From Agaricicola taiwanensis (GTDB lineage: Bacteria > Pseudomonadota > Alphaproteobacteria > Rhizobiales > Methylopilaceae), in assembly GCF_014635245.1 (NCBI RefSeq), contig NZ_BMCP01000005.1, positions 62,001-126,000 of the forward strand: a stretch of DNA of 64,000 nt, written 5' to 3'. The notes under the pieces were generated by a model, which was not told where the DNA came from, did no database searches, and saw nothing but the letters and a program-made list of their open reading frames with translations. Positions 25,284 to 34,534 of the stretch are shown here, one piece after another; the first letter of the stretch is position 1, and the number at the start of each line of letters is the position of its first letter. Both the position numbers and the translations under genes were made by a program.

Positions 25284-26543
25284 ATGATCGACAATCCCAG
25301 TGCCTTCCTCCGCCGCACCTTCGATGCGGCGGTGGCAAGCGCCGAGCCCGGCGCTGCCGTCCTCCGCCATCTGCCGGAAAAGCCTCGCGGCCGCTGCGTC
25401 ATCATCGGCGCCGGCAAGGCTTCCGCCAGCATGGCGGCCGCGCTCGATGCCGCCTGGCCCGATGTGGAGCTTTCCGGCGTGGTGGTGACGAGCTACGGCC
25501 ATGCCGTGCCCGCCGGCCGCATGGAGATCATCGAGGCCTCCCACCCCGTGCCCGACGCCATGAGCGAGGAGGCCGGGCGCCGTATCCTGGCGGCGGTTGA
25601 GGGTCTCGGGCCCGACGACCTCGTGGTGGCCCTGATCTCCGGCGGCGGCTCGGCGCTCATGGTGGCGCCATCAGGCGGCATGTCGCTGGCCGACAAGCAG
25701 GCGGTCAACAAGGCGCTGCTCAACTGCGGCGCGGCCATCGGCGAGATGAACGCCGTGCGCAAGCATCTCTCATCCATCAAGGGCGGGCGGCTGGCGGCGG
25801 CGGCGCGGCCGGCGCGGGTGGTCTCGCTCGTCATTTCCGACGTGCCGGGGGACGATCCCGCCACCATCGCCTCCGGCCCCACCGTGGGGGATGCCTCCAC
25901 GCTGGCGGATGTGCGCGAGATCGTCGCCCGCTACGCCATCGAGCTTCCCGCCGCCGCGCGCGCCGTGCTCGATGCCGGCGAGGAGACGCCCAAGCCCGGT
26001 GACATCGAAGCCGACCTCACCATCGTGGCCGCGCCCTCCATGGCGCTGGCCGCCGCGGCGGAAGTGGCCCGCGCGGCCGGCGTCACGCCGCTGATCCTGG
26101 GCGATGCCCTCGAGGGCGAGGCGCGCGAGATGGGCAAAGTCATGGCCGGCATCGCCCGCTCGGTGCGCCTCACCGGCCATCCGGCAAAGGCCCCGGTGCT
26201 GCTGCTCTCGGGCGGCGAGACCACGGTCACCATCGGCAACGGGCAGGCCGGACGCGGCGGCCGCAACTCTGAATTCCTGCTGGGCCTTGCCGTGGCGCTC
26301 GGCGGCATGGAAGGCGTCTACGCACTCGCCTGCGACAGCGACGGCATCGACGGCAGCGAGGACGCGGCTGGCGCCGTGATCACGCCGGACACGCTTGTTC
26401 GCGCGCGGGAAAAAGGGCTGGACGCCCGCGCGTTCCTATCAGGCCACGACAGCTACAGCTTCTTCGAAGCGCTGGGCGATCTGGTGAAGACCGGCCCGAC
26501 GCTCACCAACGTCAACGACATCAGGGCGATCCTGGTGGTGTGA
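25284..26543 (+). CDS. Glycerate 2-kinase / TtuD-like (MOFRL family)
   Basis: A 419-residue glycerate kinase of the GckA/TtuD type, often annotated hydroxypyruvate reductase in tartrate operons. The DUF4147 domain is marked by IIGAGKASASMAAAL and ALISGGGSALMVAPSGGMS (residues about 112-130), with NAVRKHLSSIKGGRLA; the MOFRL domain is marked by LLLSGGETTVTIGNGQAGRGGRNSEF, DSDGIDGSEDAAGAVI and a terminal LTNVNDIRAILV. It would take glycerate made from tartrate to 2-phosphoglycerate for entry to central metabolism. It directly follows the dehydrogenase gene. Confidence 0.85.
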   Translation: MIDNPSAFLRRTFDAAVASAEPGAAVLRHLPEKPRGRCVIIGAGKASASMAAALDAAWPDVELSGVVVTSYGHAVPAGRMEIIEASHPVPDAMSEEAGRRILAAVEGLGPDDLVVALISGGGSALMVAPSGGMSLADKQAVNKALLNCGAAIGEMNAVRKHLSSIKGGRLAAAARPARVVSLVISDVPGDDPATIASGPTVGDASTLADVREIVARYAIELPAAARAVLDAGEETPKPGDIEADLTIVAAPSMALAAAAEVARAAGVTPLILGDALEGEAREMGKVMAGIARSVRLTGHPAKAPVLLLSGGETTVTIGNGQAGRGGRNSEFLLGLAVALGGMEGVYALACDSDGIDGSEDAAGAVITPDTLVRAREKGLDARAFLSGHDSYSFFEALGDLVKTGPTLTNVNDIRAILVV

Positions 26544-26554
26544 GGGCGCGCCAG

Positions 26555-26589
26555 ATCGTCATGCTAGGCACAAGGCCTAGCATGACGAT
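26555..26589. terminator. Long perfect hairpin after the glycerate kinase gene
   Basis: Arms ATCGTCATGCTAGGC and GCCTAGCATGACGAT (15 bases each, fully paired) enclose a five-base loop 12 bases after the stop codon. The CGTCATG ends match the dispersed Rhizobiales repeat just downstream, so it is probably both a repeat copy and a working terminator. Confidence 0.7.
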
Positions 26590-26605
26590 TGCGGCACGGC
26601 CTCGG

Positions 26606-26898
26606 CTAAACCGTCATGCTCGCCCTTGTGGCGAGCATCCACGCCTTCCTTTGAGGACGCTGCCCTGAAGTCGTGGATGGCAAGACCAAGTCTTGCCATG
26701 ACGCGTCAGTGACTCGGTTCGAGGGAGGGCGCGGCCCATCCTTCGACCCTTCGAGACGATCGCTGCGCGATCCCTCAGGGTGAGGTCGCCTTCAGCGACC
26801 CTCAGGATGAGCTTTGTAAGTTTGGCTGTTCTCTGAGAGTGCCGCAGCCACCGTCCTCATGCTGAGGTGCCCGCGCAGCGGGCAGTCTCGAAGCATGT
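26606..26898. repeat. Cluster of Rhizobiales palindromic intergenic elements
   Basis: Several related inverted-repeat units are packed here. Near 26610 a unit reads CGTCATGCTCGCCCTTGTGG then CGAGCATCCACG. Near 26741 a unit with CCTTCGAGACGATCGCTGCG pairs with CCCTCAGGGTGAGG. Near 26853 a unit reads CCTCATGCTGAGG, then GCCCGCGCAGCGGGC, then CTCGAAGCATG. Such mosaics are typical REP-like elements of this order, and the convergent-gene position is usual. The rest of the 26544-26918 gap holds no gene. Confidence 0.65.
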
Positions 26899-26918
26899 GG
26901 CCGCACCCACCAATCCCA

Positions 26919-28082
26919 TCACTCCGCCAGTTCCCTCATCACCTTGATGAGGTCGCTCTTGCCCTCGAAGCCAATGCCCGGAAGGTCCGGCATCACGATA
27001 TGTCCGTCCTCGACCTTCACGCCGTCGGGGAAGCCGCCGTAGGGCTGGAACAGGTCCGGATAGCTCTCGTTGCCGCCGAGGCCGAGGCCAGCGGCGATGT
27101 TGAGGGACATCTGGTGGCCGCCGTGGGGCACGCAGCGGGAGGGCGACCAGCCGAACTGGTGCAGCACATCCAGCGTGCGCAGGTATTCGACCAGGCCGTA
27201 GGAGAGGGCGCAGTCGAACTGCAGCCAGTCGCGGTCGGGGCGCATGCCGCCGTAGCGCAGGAGGTTGCGGGCGTCCTGGTGGGAGAAGAGGTTCTCGCCC
27301 GTCGCCATGGGGCCGGGGTAGAACTCCGAGATCGCCGCCTGCAGGGCGTAGTCCAGCGGGTCGCCGATCTCCTCGTACCAGAACAGCGGATAGTCGCGCA
27401 GCATCTTGGCATAGGCGATGCCGGTCTCAAGATCGAAGCGGCCGTTGGCGTCCACGGCGAGCTGCGCCTCGGACCCGATTTCCTCCAGCACGCTTTCGAT
27501 GCGGGCGCGGTCCTCGTCAATGGAGGCGCCGCCGATCTTCATCTTGACGACATTGTAGCCGCGGTCGAGATAGCCGCGCATTTCCTGGCGCAGCTGGCTG
27601 TTGTCCTTGCCGGGATAGTAATAGCCACCGGCGGCATAGACGAAGACGCGTGGGTTTGCTTCCACGCCCTTCATCTCGGCCAGCAGGCGGAACAGCGGCT
27701 TGCCCTCGATCTTGGCCACCGCGTCCCAGACCGCCATGTCGATGGTGCCCACCGCCACCGAGCGCTCGCCGTGGCCGCCGGGCTTCTCGTTCGTCATCAT
27801 GGCGGCCCAGACCTTTGACGGGTCGATGTTGGTGCCGGCGTCATTGATAAGGCTCTGGGGCTCGGCCTCCAGGATCCGGTCGCGGAAGCGCTCGCGGATC
27901 AACCCGCCCTGGCCGTAGCGGCCGTTGGAGTTGAAGCCGTAGCCCACCACGCGTCGGCCGTCGCGCACCTGATCGGTCACCACGGCGACGAGGCTTGCCG
28001 TCATCTTGGAGAAGTCGATGTAGGCGTTGCGGATGGGCGAGGAAATCGGCTTGGTGATTTCGCAGACGTCGATGATGCGCAC
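26919..28082 (-). CDS. tarD: D(-)-tartrate dehydratase
   Basis: Enolase-superfamily dehydratase (387 residues) that removes water from D-tartrate to give oxaloacetate. The sequence closely follows the characterised Bradyrhizobium enzyme: ITKPISSPIRNAYIDFSKM at the N-terminus, the catalytic NVVKMKIGG lysines, metal ligands in VDANGRF, WYEEIGDPLDY and TGENLFSH, the general-acid histidine in PHGGHQMSLN, and the end FEGKSDLIKVMRELAE. The start is a GTG at 28082 preceded by GGAGCAAATAAC. The binding-protein gene lies upstream on the same strand, suggesting uptake and catabolism are co-expressed. Confidence 0.88.
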   Translation of the reverse strand: MRIIDVCEITKPISSPIRNAYIDFSKMTASLVAVVTDQVRDGRRVVGYGFNSNGRYGQGGLIRERFRDRILEAEPQSLINDAGTNIDPSKVWAAMMTNEKPGGHGERSVAVGTIDMAVWDAVAKIEGKPLFRLLAEMKGVEANPRVFVYAAGGYYYPGKDNSQLRQEMRGYLDRGYNVVKMKIGGASIDEDRARIESVLEEIGSEAQLAVDANGRFDLETGIAYAKMLRDYPLFWYEEIGDPLDYALQAAISEFYPGPMATGENLFSHQDARNLLRYGGMRPDRDWLQFDCALSYGLVEYLRTLDVLHQFGWSPSRCVPHGGHQMSLNIAAGLGLGGNESYPDLFQPYGGFPDGVKVEDGHIVMPDLPGIGFEGKSDLIKVMRELAE

Positions 28083-28180
28083 GTTATTTGCTCCGTATGT
28101 GCCATGCACTTTTCGTGACGACGCCGCCGAACCTGAGGCGCCCGGCGGCGTCATGATGCTTCAAATGTCAGGTGGCAGGG

Positions 28181-29149
28181 TCAGTCGGCGAACTGGCCGG
28201 CCTCCTTGATGATGGGCTCCCAGCGCTTAATCTCGCTCGACAGCCTCTCCTTCAGCGCCTCGGGCGTGGCGTCGGCATCGGAGGCGGGCGTGGTCGCGAT
28301 CTGGGCAAAGCGCTCCTTCAGCGTGGCGTCCTTCATGGCCGCCTTCAGCGCCTCGTTGAGCTTCTTGACCACGGGCTCGGGCGTGCCGGCCGGTGCATAG
28401 AGCCCGTGCCAGACGCTGACCTCGAACTGGGGGAAACCCGTTTCCGCCGAGGTGGGCACGTCGGGCAGCATGTCGGAGCGCGTCTTGCTGGTGATGGCAT
28501 AGACCTTCACCTTCTTGTCCTTGATGGGACCGACGGTGTTGGTCGCCTGGTCGCAGGTCATGTCCACCTGCTTGCCCAGGAGGTCGGTCATGATGGGGCC
28601 GTTGCCCTTGTAGGGCACCGTCGTCATCTCGGTGCCGATCATGGACTGCAGCAGCACGCCGCAGAGATGCGAGGCTGCGCCGATGCCGGCATTGGCATAG
28701 GTGAGGTCCTTGCCCTTTTCCTTGATGAGGGCGACCATCTCCTTCATGTCCTTGGCCTCAAAGTCGTCGCGGGAGATGAGCGTCATGGCGGCATCGCTGA
28801 CGAGACCGATGGGCTGGAAGGCCTCCAGCGGCTTGTAAGGCAACTGGCGATAGAGGGTCGGCGCGGTGGACATGCCGATGTGGTGCATGATGATGGTGTA
28901 GCCGTCGGGATCGCTGCCGGCCACACGGCGGGCACCCAGCGTGCCGCCGGCGCCGCCCACGTTCTCCACGATGATCTGCTGGCCCAGTGCCTTCGACATG
29001 GCATCGGCGGTGAGGCGCGAGATGGTGTCGGTCGGACCGCCGGCGGCATAGGGCACCACCATGGTGATCGACCGCGTGGGATAATCCTTCTGCGCGAAGG
29101 CGGCGGTGCTCGTCAGCGCGAGCGCGGCCAGGGTCAAGGCAAGCTTCAT
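28181..29149 (-). CDS. Bug/TctC family binding protein of the tartrate cluster
   Basis: Periplasmic Bug-type protein (322 residues) with signal peptide MKLALTLAALALTSTAAFA and the family motifs YPTRSITMVVPYAAGGPTDTISRL and VENVGGAGGTLGARRVA. It shares with the protein at 52319-53290 a set of positions not seen in the third Bug protein of the window (HIG, LCG, YKGNGP, CDQATNT), which suggests the same type of ligand; tartrate is the likely one given the neighbours. No TctAB permease gene is adjacent. It lies upstream of tarD on the same strand. Confidence 0.85.
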   Translation of the reverse strand: MKLALTLAALALTSTAAFAQKDYPTRSITMVVPYAAGGPTDTISRLTADAMSKALGQQIIVENVGGAGGTLGARRVAGSDPDGYTIIMHHIGMSTAPTLYRQLPYKPLEAFQPIGLVSDAAMTLISRDDFEAKDMKEMVALIKEKGKDLTYANAGIGAASHLCGVLLQSMIGTEMTTVPYKGNGPIMTDLLGKQVDMTCDQATNTVGPIKDKKVKVYAITSKTRSDMLPDVPTSAETGFPQFEVSVWHGLYAPAGTPEPVVKKLNEALKAAMKDATLKERFAQIATTPASDADATPEALKERLSSEIKRWEPIIKEAGQFAD

Positions 29150-29243
29150 GATTAGTCCTCCCGGGGGCTGTTATTTTGCCCGATTGAGCACCGGGAGGGA
29201 GGACAGCGTCCAATGCCGTTTCGGCTTTAATGCATGCCGTGCG

Positions 29244-29639
29244 TCAGGCGCCGTATTCGGCGTCGGTCACATGCTCCATCCAATCGGCCGTCTTGCCATC
29301 AAGCACCTCATGAATGGCGATGTGGCTCATGGCCGTGGTGGGGGAGGCGCCGTGCCAGTGTTTTTCGCCGGGCGCGAAGGAGACGACATCGCCGGGGCGG
29401 ATCTCCTCGACGGGGCCGCCCTCGCGCTGCACCCGGCCGAGGCCGGAGACCACGAACAGCCTCTGGCCCAGCGGATGGGTGTGCCAGGCCGTGCGCGCGC
29501 CAGGCTCGAAGGTGACCATGCTGGACGCGACGCGGGCGGGCGCCTCGGCGGCAAAGAGCGGATCCTGGCGCACCGTGCCGGTGAAATAGTCGGCCGGTGC
29601 TCGAACGGAGGGCTGCGAGCCCGCGCGTGTGATCTTCAT
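29244..29639 (-). CDS. Cupin domain protein ((R)-mandelonitrile lyase-like)
   Basis: Single-domain cupin of 131 residues. Cupin motif 1 is [28 protein letters not shown] (metal ligands H and H in WHTHPLGQ), and motif 2 is [17 protein letters not shown]. This pattern is shared by manganese-dependent hydroxynitrile lyases and many uncharacterised cupins, so the activity is open. It is downstream of the arsenic-operon MFS gene on the same strand and upstream of the tartrate binding protein; which unit it belongs to is unclear. Confidence 0.75.
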   Translation of the reverse strand: MKITRAGSQPSVRAPADYFTGTVRQDPLFAAEAPARVASSMVTFEPGARTAWHTHPLGQRLFVVSGLGRVQREGGPVEEIRPGDVVSFAPGEKHWHGASPTTAMSHIAIHEVLDGKTADWMEHVTDAEYGA

Positions 29640-29692
29640 GGTCTTTGCTCCTTTACGCTTTTCCCGCCGCCGCGGCAGGTGTCATCCCGCCA

Positions 29693-30904
29693 TCATAGCG
29701 CGACTTCGCCCGCGGCGCCGCGCGGACGTGAGAGAGGCGCGATGGACAGGAACGCCAGCACGGCGCAGGCACCAAGCAGCGTCGTGATCATGAGTGTCTC
29801 GCGCACGCCGATGTTCTCCATCAGCGCGGCGAAGGTGAAGGGCGCGGCCGAGGCCACGATCAGGCGCACCGACATCACCCGGCCCTGGAGCGCGCCGTAG
29901 CCGGACCGGCCGAACAGCACCAGGGGCAGGGTGCCGTTGGCGATGCTGAAAAGCCCGTTGCCCATGCCGAACAGGACGGCGAAGGCGACGGCCGCCGGAA
30001 GCGAGGGCTCGCCCGGGATGAGCACCGCCGTCGCCAGCGGCAGCAGTCCGGCTGAGATCATGGCGAGCATGAGCTGGGGCAGCCTCCGGCCGAACACCAT
30101 GTTGACGAAACGGCTCAGGACCTGGGCCGGGCCGAACAGCGTGCCGACCATGGCGCCGGCAAGCCCGAGGCCGAGCGCGGCGAGAAGCGGCAGCATGTGG
30201 ATGAGGATGGCGGCGCTGACGAAGCTTTGCAGGGCAAAGCCCGTGGTCATGAGAAGGAAGGCCCTGCGCCGCGCCGCCTGTGGCAGGCTGCCCTCGATCG
30301 GGGCTTCCTGCGGCGGGAAGAGGCGGGCGCCGCCTGCCGCCGAGGCGCGGGCCGGCCGGGACAGCCAGGCGTGGATGGGCAGGCAGATGGCAAGATGCAT
30401 GGCGGCGAAGATGACGTAGACCTGCTCCCACGACAGAAAGGTGTGAAGCGCCGTGGTGATGGGCCAGAAGATGGTCGAGGCGAAGCCGCCGATCAGGGTC
30501 AGCCAGACGATGTGCTGCTGCGCGCGGTGCGCGTCGCGCTGCACCAGCAGGGGAAAGGCGGCGTTGTACTGAACCAGAGTCGAGGCCATCTCGATGGCGA
30601 CCAGCGCCGGCACGAAGACCGCCCCCGCGGGCGCCAGGGCGCAGGCCAGAAGCGCCGCCGCGGCGGCGAGCGAGCCCGCCGTCATCACGCGCCCGGCGCC
30701 GTAGCGGTCGATCCACCGTCCGGCCTGCGGCGCCACCAGACCGCCGAGAAGCAGCGCGGTGGAGAGGGCGCCGAAGACCCATTCGACCGGCCAGCCGAGG
30801 TCGCGCGCCATGGCGGGCGCCAGGATGCTGAAGCTGTAGTAGAGCGTGCCGTAGCCGATGATCTGCGACAGCCCCAGCGCCGCGATGACCGGCCATGTCC
30901 CCAT
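29693..30904 (-). CDS. MFS efflux protein of the arsenic operon (ArsK-like)
   Basis: Twelve-helix major facilitator protein (403 residues). The start MGTWPVIAALGLSQIIGYGTLYYSFSILAP at 30904 leads straight into helix 1. It begins one base after the arsH stop, so it is part of the arsenic operon. MFS proteins of this type in Agrobacterium ars clusters (ArsK) export trivalent arsenicals and antimonite, so that role is likely here. The frame is well supported by hydrophobic segments with the QAGRWIDRYGAGRV loop after helix 2; another overlapping minus-strand frame of similar length is a shadow. Confidence 0.7.
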   Translation of the reverse strand: MGTWPVIAALGLSQIIGYGTLYYSFSILAPAMARDLGWPVEWVFGALSTALLLGGLVAPQAGRWIDRYGAGRVMTAGSLAAAAALLACALAPAGAVFVPALVAIEMASTLVQYNAAFPLLVQRDAHRAQQHIVWLTLIGGFASTIFWPITTALHTFLSWEQVYVIFAAMHLAICLPIHAWLSRPARASAAGGARLFPPQEAPIEGSLPQAARRRAFLLMTTGFALQSFVSAAILIHMLPLLAALGLGLAGAMVGTLFGPAQVLSRFVNMVFGRRLPQLMLAMISAGLLPLATAVLIPGEPSLPAAVAFAVLFGMGNGLFSIANGTLPLVLFGRSGYGALQGRVMSVRLIVASAAPFTFAALMENIGVRETLMITTLLGACAVLAFLSIAPLSRPRGAAGEVAL

Positions 30905-30905
30905 G

Positions 30906-31616
30906 TCAGATCGCCCCGAGCCCGACGCGGGTGGCGAGCTTTTCGGCCACTTCCTTGCGCTCGCTGTAGCGGTCGGTGAGGTAGCCGGAAACATCGCGTG
31001 TCAGCAGGGTGAACTTCACCAGTTCCTCCATCACATCGACCACGCGGTCGTAATAGGAGGAGGGCTTCATTCGCCCGGCCTCGTCGAACTCCTGCCAGGC
31101 TTTGGCGACGGAGGACTGGTTGGGGATGGTCACCATGCGCATCCAGCGGCCCAGCACGCGCATCTGGTTGACGGCGTTGAAGCTCTGCGACCCGCCGGAG
31201 ACCTGCATCACCGCCAAGGTGCGCCCCTGGGTTGGTCGCACCGCGCCGACCGACAGCGGGATCCAGTCGATCTGCGCCTTCATCACCGCGCTCATGGCGC
31301 CATGTCGTTCCGGGCTGGTCCAGACCTGTCCCTCCGACCACGCCGAGAGCTCGCGCAGTTCCCGCACCTTGGGGTGCCCGGCCTCGGCGCCGTCAGGCAA
31401 TGGCAGGCCGTGCGGATCGAAGATGCGTGTCTCGGCGCCGAAGTGCCGCAGCAGCCGCTCGGCCTCCAGCGTCAGGAACCGGCTGTAGGAGCGCTCCCGC
31501 AGCGAGCCGTAGAGCAGCAGGATGCGCGGCGGATGCGTCGATGGCCTGACCTGAAGCCGTTCCATGGAGGGAACATCGAGGCAGTCCGGCGCGACATTTG
31601 GCAGGTGCTGGGGCAT
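30906..31616 (-). CDS. arsH: ArsH NADPH-dependent FMN reductase
   Basis: Flavoprotein of 236 residues that oxidises trivalent organoarsenicals and reduces flavins or quinones. The FMN-binding motif is [23 protein letters not shown] (residues about 34-56), with [27 protein letters not shown] and the [34 protein letters not shown] segment typical of ArsH. Its start overlaps the acr3 stop by one base (TGATG arrangement), and the MFS gene follows after one base, so translation of the three is coupled. Confidence 0.9.
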   Translation of the reverse strand: MPQHLPNVAPDCLDVPSMERLQVRPSTHPPRILLLYGSLRERSYSRFLTLEAERLLRHFGAETRIFDPHGLPLPDGAEAGHPKVRELRELSAWSEGQVWTSPERHGAMSAVMKAQIDWIPLSVGAVRPTQGRTLAVMQVSGGSQSFNAVNQMRVLGRWMRMVTIPNQSSVAKAWQEFDEAGRMKPSSYYDRVVDVMEELVKFTLLTRDVSGYLTDRYSERKEVAEKLATRVGLGAI

Positions 31617-32671
31617 CAGCTTCCCGCCTCCGCCGCCACGCGGTTCTTACCGGGAGCCTCATACCAGCCCTTGGAACGGTTCACGATCCAGACCACCGAC
31701 AGCATGACCGGCACCTCGATCAAGACGCCGACCACGGTTGCCAGCGCCGCGCCGGAGTGAAAGCCGAACAGGCTGATGGCGGCGGCAACGGCAAGCTCGA
31801 AGAAGTTGGACGCGCCGATGAGGGCGGATGGCCCGGCGACGCAGTGCTGCTCGCCGGAGATCCGGTTCAGCAGATAGGCGAGGCCGGCGTTGAAATAGAC
31901 TTGGATCAGGATCGGGACTGCGAGCAGCAGGATGACGAGCGGCTGCGCCAGGATCTGCTGGCCCTGGAAGCCGAACAGCAGAACCAGCGTGGCGAGAAGC
32001 GCGGCGAGCGACAGCGGCTGCAGCCGGCCGAGGAAGCGCTTCAGGACCTCCTCGCCGCCTGACGCCAGCAGCCGGCGGCGCAGGAGCTGCGCCACGATCA
32101 CCGGCACGGCGATGTAAAGCGCGACCGAAAGGGCGAGCGTGTCCCAGGGCACGGTGATGGCGGAGAGGCCGAGCAGCAGGCCGACGACCGGCGCGAAGGC
32201 GAAGATCATGATGGCGTCGTTGAGCGCCACCTGGCTCAGCGTGAAATGCGGCTCGCCCCGGATGAGATTCGACCAGACGAAGACCATGGCGGTGCAGGGC
32301 GCGGCGGCCAGGATGATGAGACCGGCGATATAGCTGTCGATCTCACCCGCCGGCAGCCAGGGCCGAAAGAGATAGCCGATGAAGAGCCAGCCGAGCAGCG
32401 CCATGGAGAAGGGCTTCACCGCCCAGTTGACGAAGAGCGTGACGCCGATGCCGCGCCAGTGCTCGCGCACCCTGCCGAGGGCGGCGAAATCGATTTTGAC
32501 CAGCATGGGCACGATCATCAGCCAGATCAGCGCCGCGACGGGCAGGTTGACCTTGGCGATCTCGGCGGCACCCACGGCATGGAAGAAGCCAGGCATGAGA
32601 GAGCCGAGCGCGATGCCCGCCACGATGCAGAGCGCGACCCAGAGGGTGAGATAGCGTTCAAACGTCGACAT
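31616..32671 (-). CDS. acr3: Arsenite efflux permease Acr3
   Basis: Ten-helix arsenite/H+ antiporter (351 residues) of the Acr3 family. It starts [20 protein letters not shown] and has the hallmark [30 protein letters not shown], with the essential cysteine at C126, and [28 protein letters not shown] in the second half. It exports As(III) produced by ArsC. It sits nine bases after arsC and one base overlapping arsH in a tight operon. Confidence 0.92.
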   Translation of the reverse strand: MSTFERYLTLWVALCIVAGIALGSLMPGFFHAVGAAEIAKVNLPVAALIWLMIVPMLVKIDFAALGRVREHWRGIGVTLFVNWAVKPFSMALLGWLFIGYLFRPWLPAGEIDSYIAGLIILAAAPCTAMVFVWSNLIRGEPHFTLSQVALNDAIMIFAFAPVVGLLLGLSAITVPWDTLALSVALYIAVPVIVAQLLRRRLLASGGEEVLKRFLGRLQPLSLAALLATLVLLFGFQGQQILAQPLVILLLAVPILIQVYFNAGLAYLLNRISGEQHCVAGPSALIGASNFFELAVAAAISLFGFHSGAALATVVGVLIEVPVMLSVVWIVNRSKGWYEAPGKNRVAAEAGS

Positions 32672-32680
32672 TTTCCGTCC

Positions 32681-33106
32681 TCAGGCGGTCGCGATACGGC
32701 GGCCGTGCTCGTCCACCACGCGTTCCCCGTCTTCCTTGATGAATTCGCCCTGCTGCGGCGGCAGCAGGTCCAGCGCCTCCTCGGAGGGGCGGCACAGCCG
32801 CACGCCATTGGGGCTCACCACGATGGGGCGGTTGATCAGGACGGGGTGCGCCAGCATGGCGTCGATGAGCTCCTCGTCGGTGAGGGCGGCATTGCCCAGG
32901 CCCAGTTCGGCATAGGGCGTGCCCTTCTCGCGCAGGAGTTCGCGGGGCGTGATGCCCATGCGCCGGATGAGCTGCCACAGCATCTCGCGGCTGGGCGGGG
33001 TCTTCAGATATTCGATCACATGCGGCTCGACGCCGGCATTGCGGATCAGCCCAAGCGTGTTCCGCGAGGTGCCGCATTGGGGGTTGTGATAGATGATGAC
33101 GTCCAT
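32681..33106 (-). CDS. arsC: Glutaredoxin-type arsenate reductase ArsC
   Basis: Cytosolic enzyme (141 residues) that reduces As(V) to As(III) with glutathione and glutaredoxin. The catalytic cysteine is C11 in YHNPQCGTSRNTL; the oxyanion-binding arginines lie in the segment NRPIVVSPNGVRLCRP. It follows arsR by five bases and precedes acr3 by nine. Confidence 0.92.
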   Translation of the reverse strand: MDVIIYHNPQCGTSRNTLGLIRNAGVEPHVIEYLKTPPSREMLWQLIRRMGITPRELLREKGTPYAELGLGNAALTDEELIDAMLAHPVLINRPIVVSPNGVRLCRPSEEALDLLPPQQGEFIKEDGERVVDEHGRRIATA

Positions 33107-33111
33107 ATGAT

Positions 33112-33462
33112 CTAGGCTTTCTCGGGTTCGTGGCAGGAGGAGAGCGCGGCCATGGCAGGGGCGCAGACCTCCGGGTGGCCCCGGCAGCAGTCGCGCATGA
33201 GGAAGTCCACCAGCGCGGACAGCGCCGGGTAGGCGGCGCTGTAGATGATCGACCGTCCCTCGCGGCGCGAGGTCACCAGACCGGCCTGCTCCAGCTGGCT
33301 GAGGTGGAAGGACATGCGGGAGGAGGAGGCGCCGTCCATGGCCTCGCCGATGGCACCCGCCGGCAGCCCCTCGGGGCCGGCCTCCACCAGCAGCCGCACG
33401 ATGCGCAGCCGCGTTCCCTGGGAGAGGGCCGCGAAGGCCCCGAGCGCCTGCGTCTCGTCCAT
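33112..33462 (-). CDS. arsR: ArsR family arsenic-responsive repressor
   Basis: A 116-residue winged-helix repressor and first gene of the operon. The DNA-recognition helix region is SSSRMSFHLSQLEQAGLVTSRREGRSIIYS. The likely As(III) ligands are the C-terminal cysteines C92, C93, C100 and C110 (DCCRGHPEVC); the classical CVC motif of E. coli ArsR is absent, so it belongs to a variant with a C-terminal site. I chose ATG 33462 over a TTG four codons upstream. An inverted repeat directly upstream is the probable operator. Confidence 0.88.
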   Translation of the reverse strand: MDETQALGAFAALSQGTRLRIVRLLVEAGPEGLPAGAIGEAMDGASSSRMSFHLSQLEQAGLVTSRREGRSIIYSAAYPALSALVDFLMRDCCRGHPEVCAPAMAALSSCHEPEKA

Positions 33463-33475
33463 GGAAATCCTCAAT

Positions 33476-33495
33476 ATCTCAATAGATGTTGAGAT
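33476..33495. promoter_or_regulatory. ArsR operator
   Basis: ATCTCAA (33476-33482) and TTGAGAT (33489-33495) form a perfect inverted repeat with a six-base centre, 14 bases before the arsR start. It resembles the ATCAA-N6-TTGAT pattern of known ArsR sites. Confidence 0.75.
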
Positions 33496-33529
33496 CTATC
33501 GGGGGCGGCCGCGAAAAGCAAGCGCTGCG

Positions 33530-34510
33530 CTATGGCTGCCGGGTGTCGCCGCGGATGCGGGCGGAGAAATCCGCCGCGTTTCCGGCCGCCTGCCCACGCG
33601 CGCTGATGGCGGCGCGGCGCTCCACCTCATCAAGCGGCGCATCGGTCGGGATCGCCTCGAGGTCATAGAGGTAGCCGGGCAGGTAGCCCGACAGAATGAT
33701 GCGCCAGTCGAAGGGCAGGCCCGGGTCCACTGTGCGGGCAAGCTGAAAGATGACGGTGGTGCAGTTGGTCGTGATGGTCTGGTAGAAAGCTGGCTCCCGC
33801 GCCAATTCGTTGGCCCGCTCCAGGAAGGTGAGAAAGAGCGCGCGGCGCTGCTCGGCGTTCATGCGGATGGGATAGAGCGAGACCTCTTCGCGCCTGATGT
33901 TGGTGCGCAGGCGGATGATGTCGCCCTCGGCGGCGCCGATCATGACGAGCTCGAACATCTTGAAGAAGCCGCCGATTTCGGAAAATTCCTCATCCCGCTC
34001 GCGCCTGACCTCGGCGGAGAACACGAGATGGCGGCCATCGCGGAAGCCGAAGCTGAGAAGCGTGTGCGAGATGGGCGCGAGCCCCCAGTTGGAGGTGAAG
34101 AGGTCGACGCTGTCGAGCTCGTCGAGCGAGAGGGTCCAGGTCTCCCAGCGCTCGGTGAAGTCGGTCTCGCTGCGCCACTCGAAATTGCGGACGTTGTGAA
34201 GCGTGACGGTCTCGCCGGCGATCTCGGCGGTGAGGCCGTGGGCGACATCGGGCGCCCAGGCGCGGTCGCCGCGCGGGCGGATCGTGCTCCACCAGAGCGC
34301 GCCGAGGAGGATGACGAGAAGGAGCGCGATCCAGGGCAGCCGGCGGTCCGTGCGGTGCCGCTTCAGGGCAAGGACGATGAGTGCGAGGCTGAGGAGGACG
34401 AGACCGGACAGCAGGAGGATGCGGATGAGGCCAGCGGACTGGAACCAGATGCCGCCCGCCGCCAGCAGCACCGCGACGGTCAGGACGCCGAGATAGAGCG
34501 CCAGCCTCAC
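33530..34510 (-). CDS. DUF4105 domain-containing membrane protein
   Basis: A 326-residue protein with three N-terminal hydrophobic helices (about residues 3-24, 27-48, 60-76), then a periplasmic DUF4105 domain beginning HNVRNFEWRSETDFTERWE and containing LFTSNWGLAPISHTLLSFGF and YQTITTNCTTVIFQLAR. The cysteine in the TTNCTT motif is the likely catalytic residue of this NlpC/P60-like superfamily member. It begins at a GTG (34510), 24 bases after the stop of the lipoprotein hydrolase, so the two are in one operon. Substrate unknown. Confidence 0.8.
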   Translation of the reverse strand: MRLALYLGVLTVAVLLAAGGIWFQSAGLIRILLLSGLVLLSLALIVLALKRHRTDRRLPWIALLLVILLGALWWSTIRPRGDRAWAPDVAHGLTAEIAGETVTLHNVRNFEWRSETDFTERWETWTLSLDELDSVDLFTSNWGLAPISHTLLSFGFRDGRHLVFSAEVRRERDEEFSEIGGFFKMFELVMIGAAEGDIIRLRTNIRREEVSLYPIRMNAEQRRALFLTFLERANELAREPAFYQTITTNCTTVIFQLARTVDPGLPFDWRIILSGYLPGYLYDLEAIPTDAPLDEVERRAAISARGQAAGNAADFSARIRGDTRQP

Positions 34511-34534
34511 GCCGCCCGCCTCGTGTCTCCGCCG

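Noticed and set aside
26544..26918. CRISPR-like array
   Set aside because: The units are palindromic and of different types, with no regular spacer-repeat spacing and no cas genes.
29682..30896. 404-codon minus-strand frame overlapping the arsenic MFS gene
   Set aside because: It is hydrophilic and arginine-rich, while the neighbouring frame gives twelve clean membrane helices starting one base after arsH.
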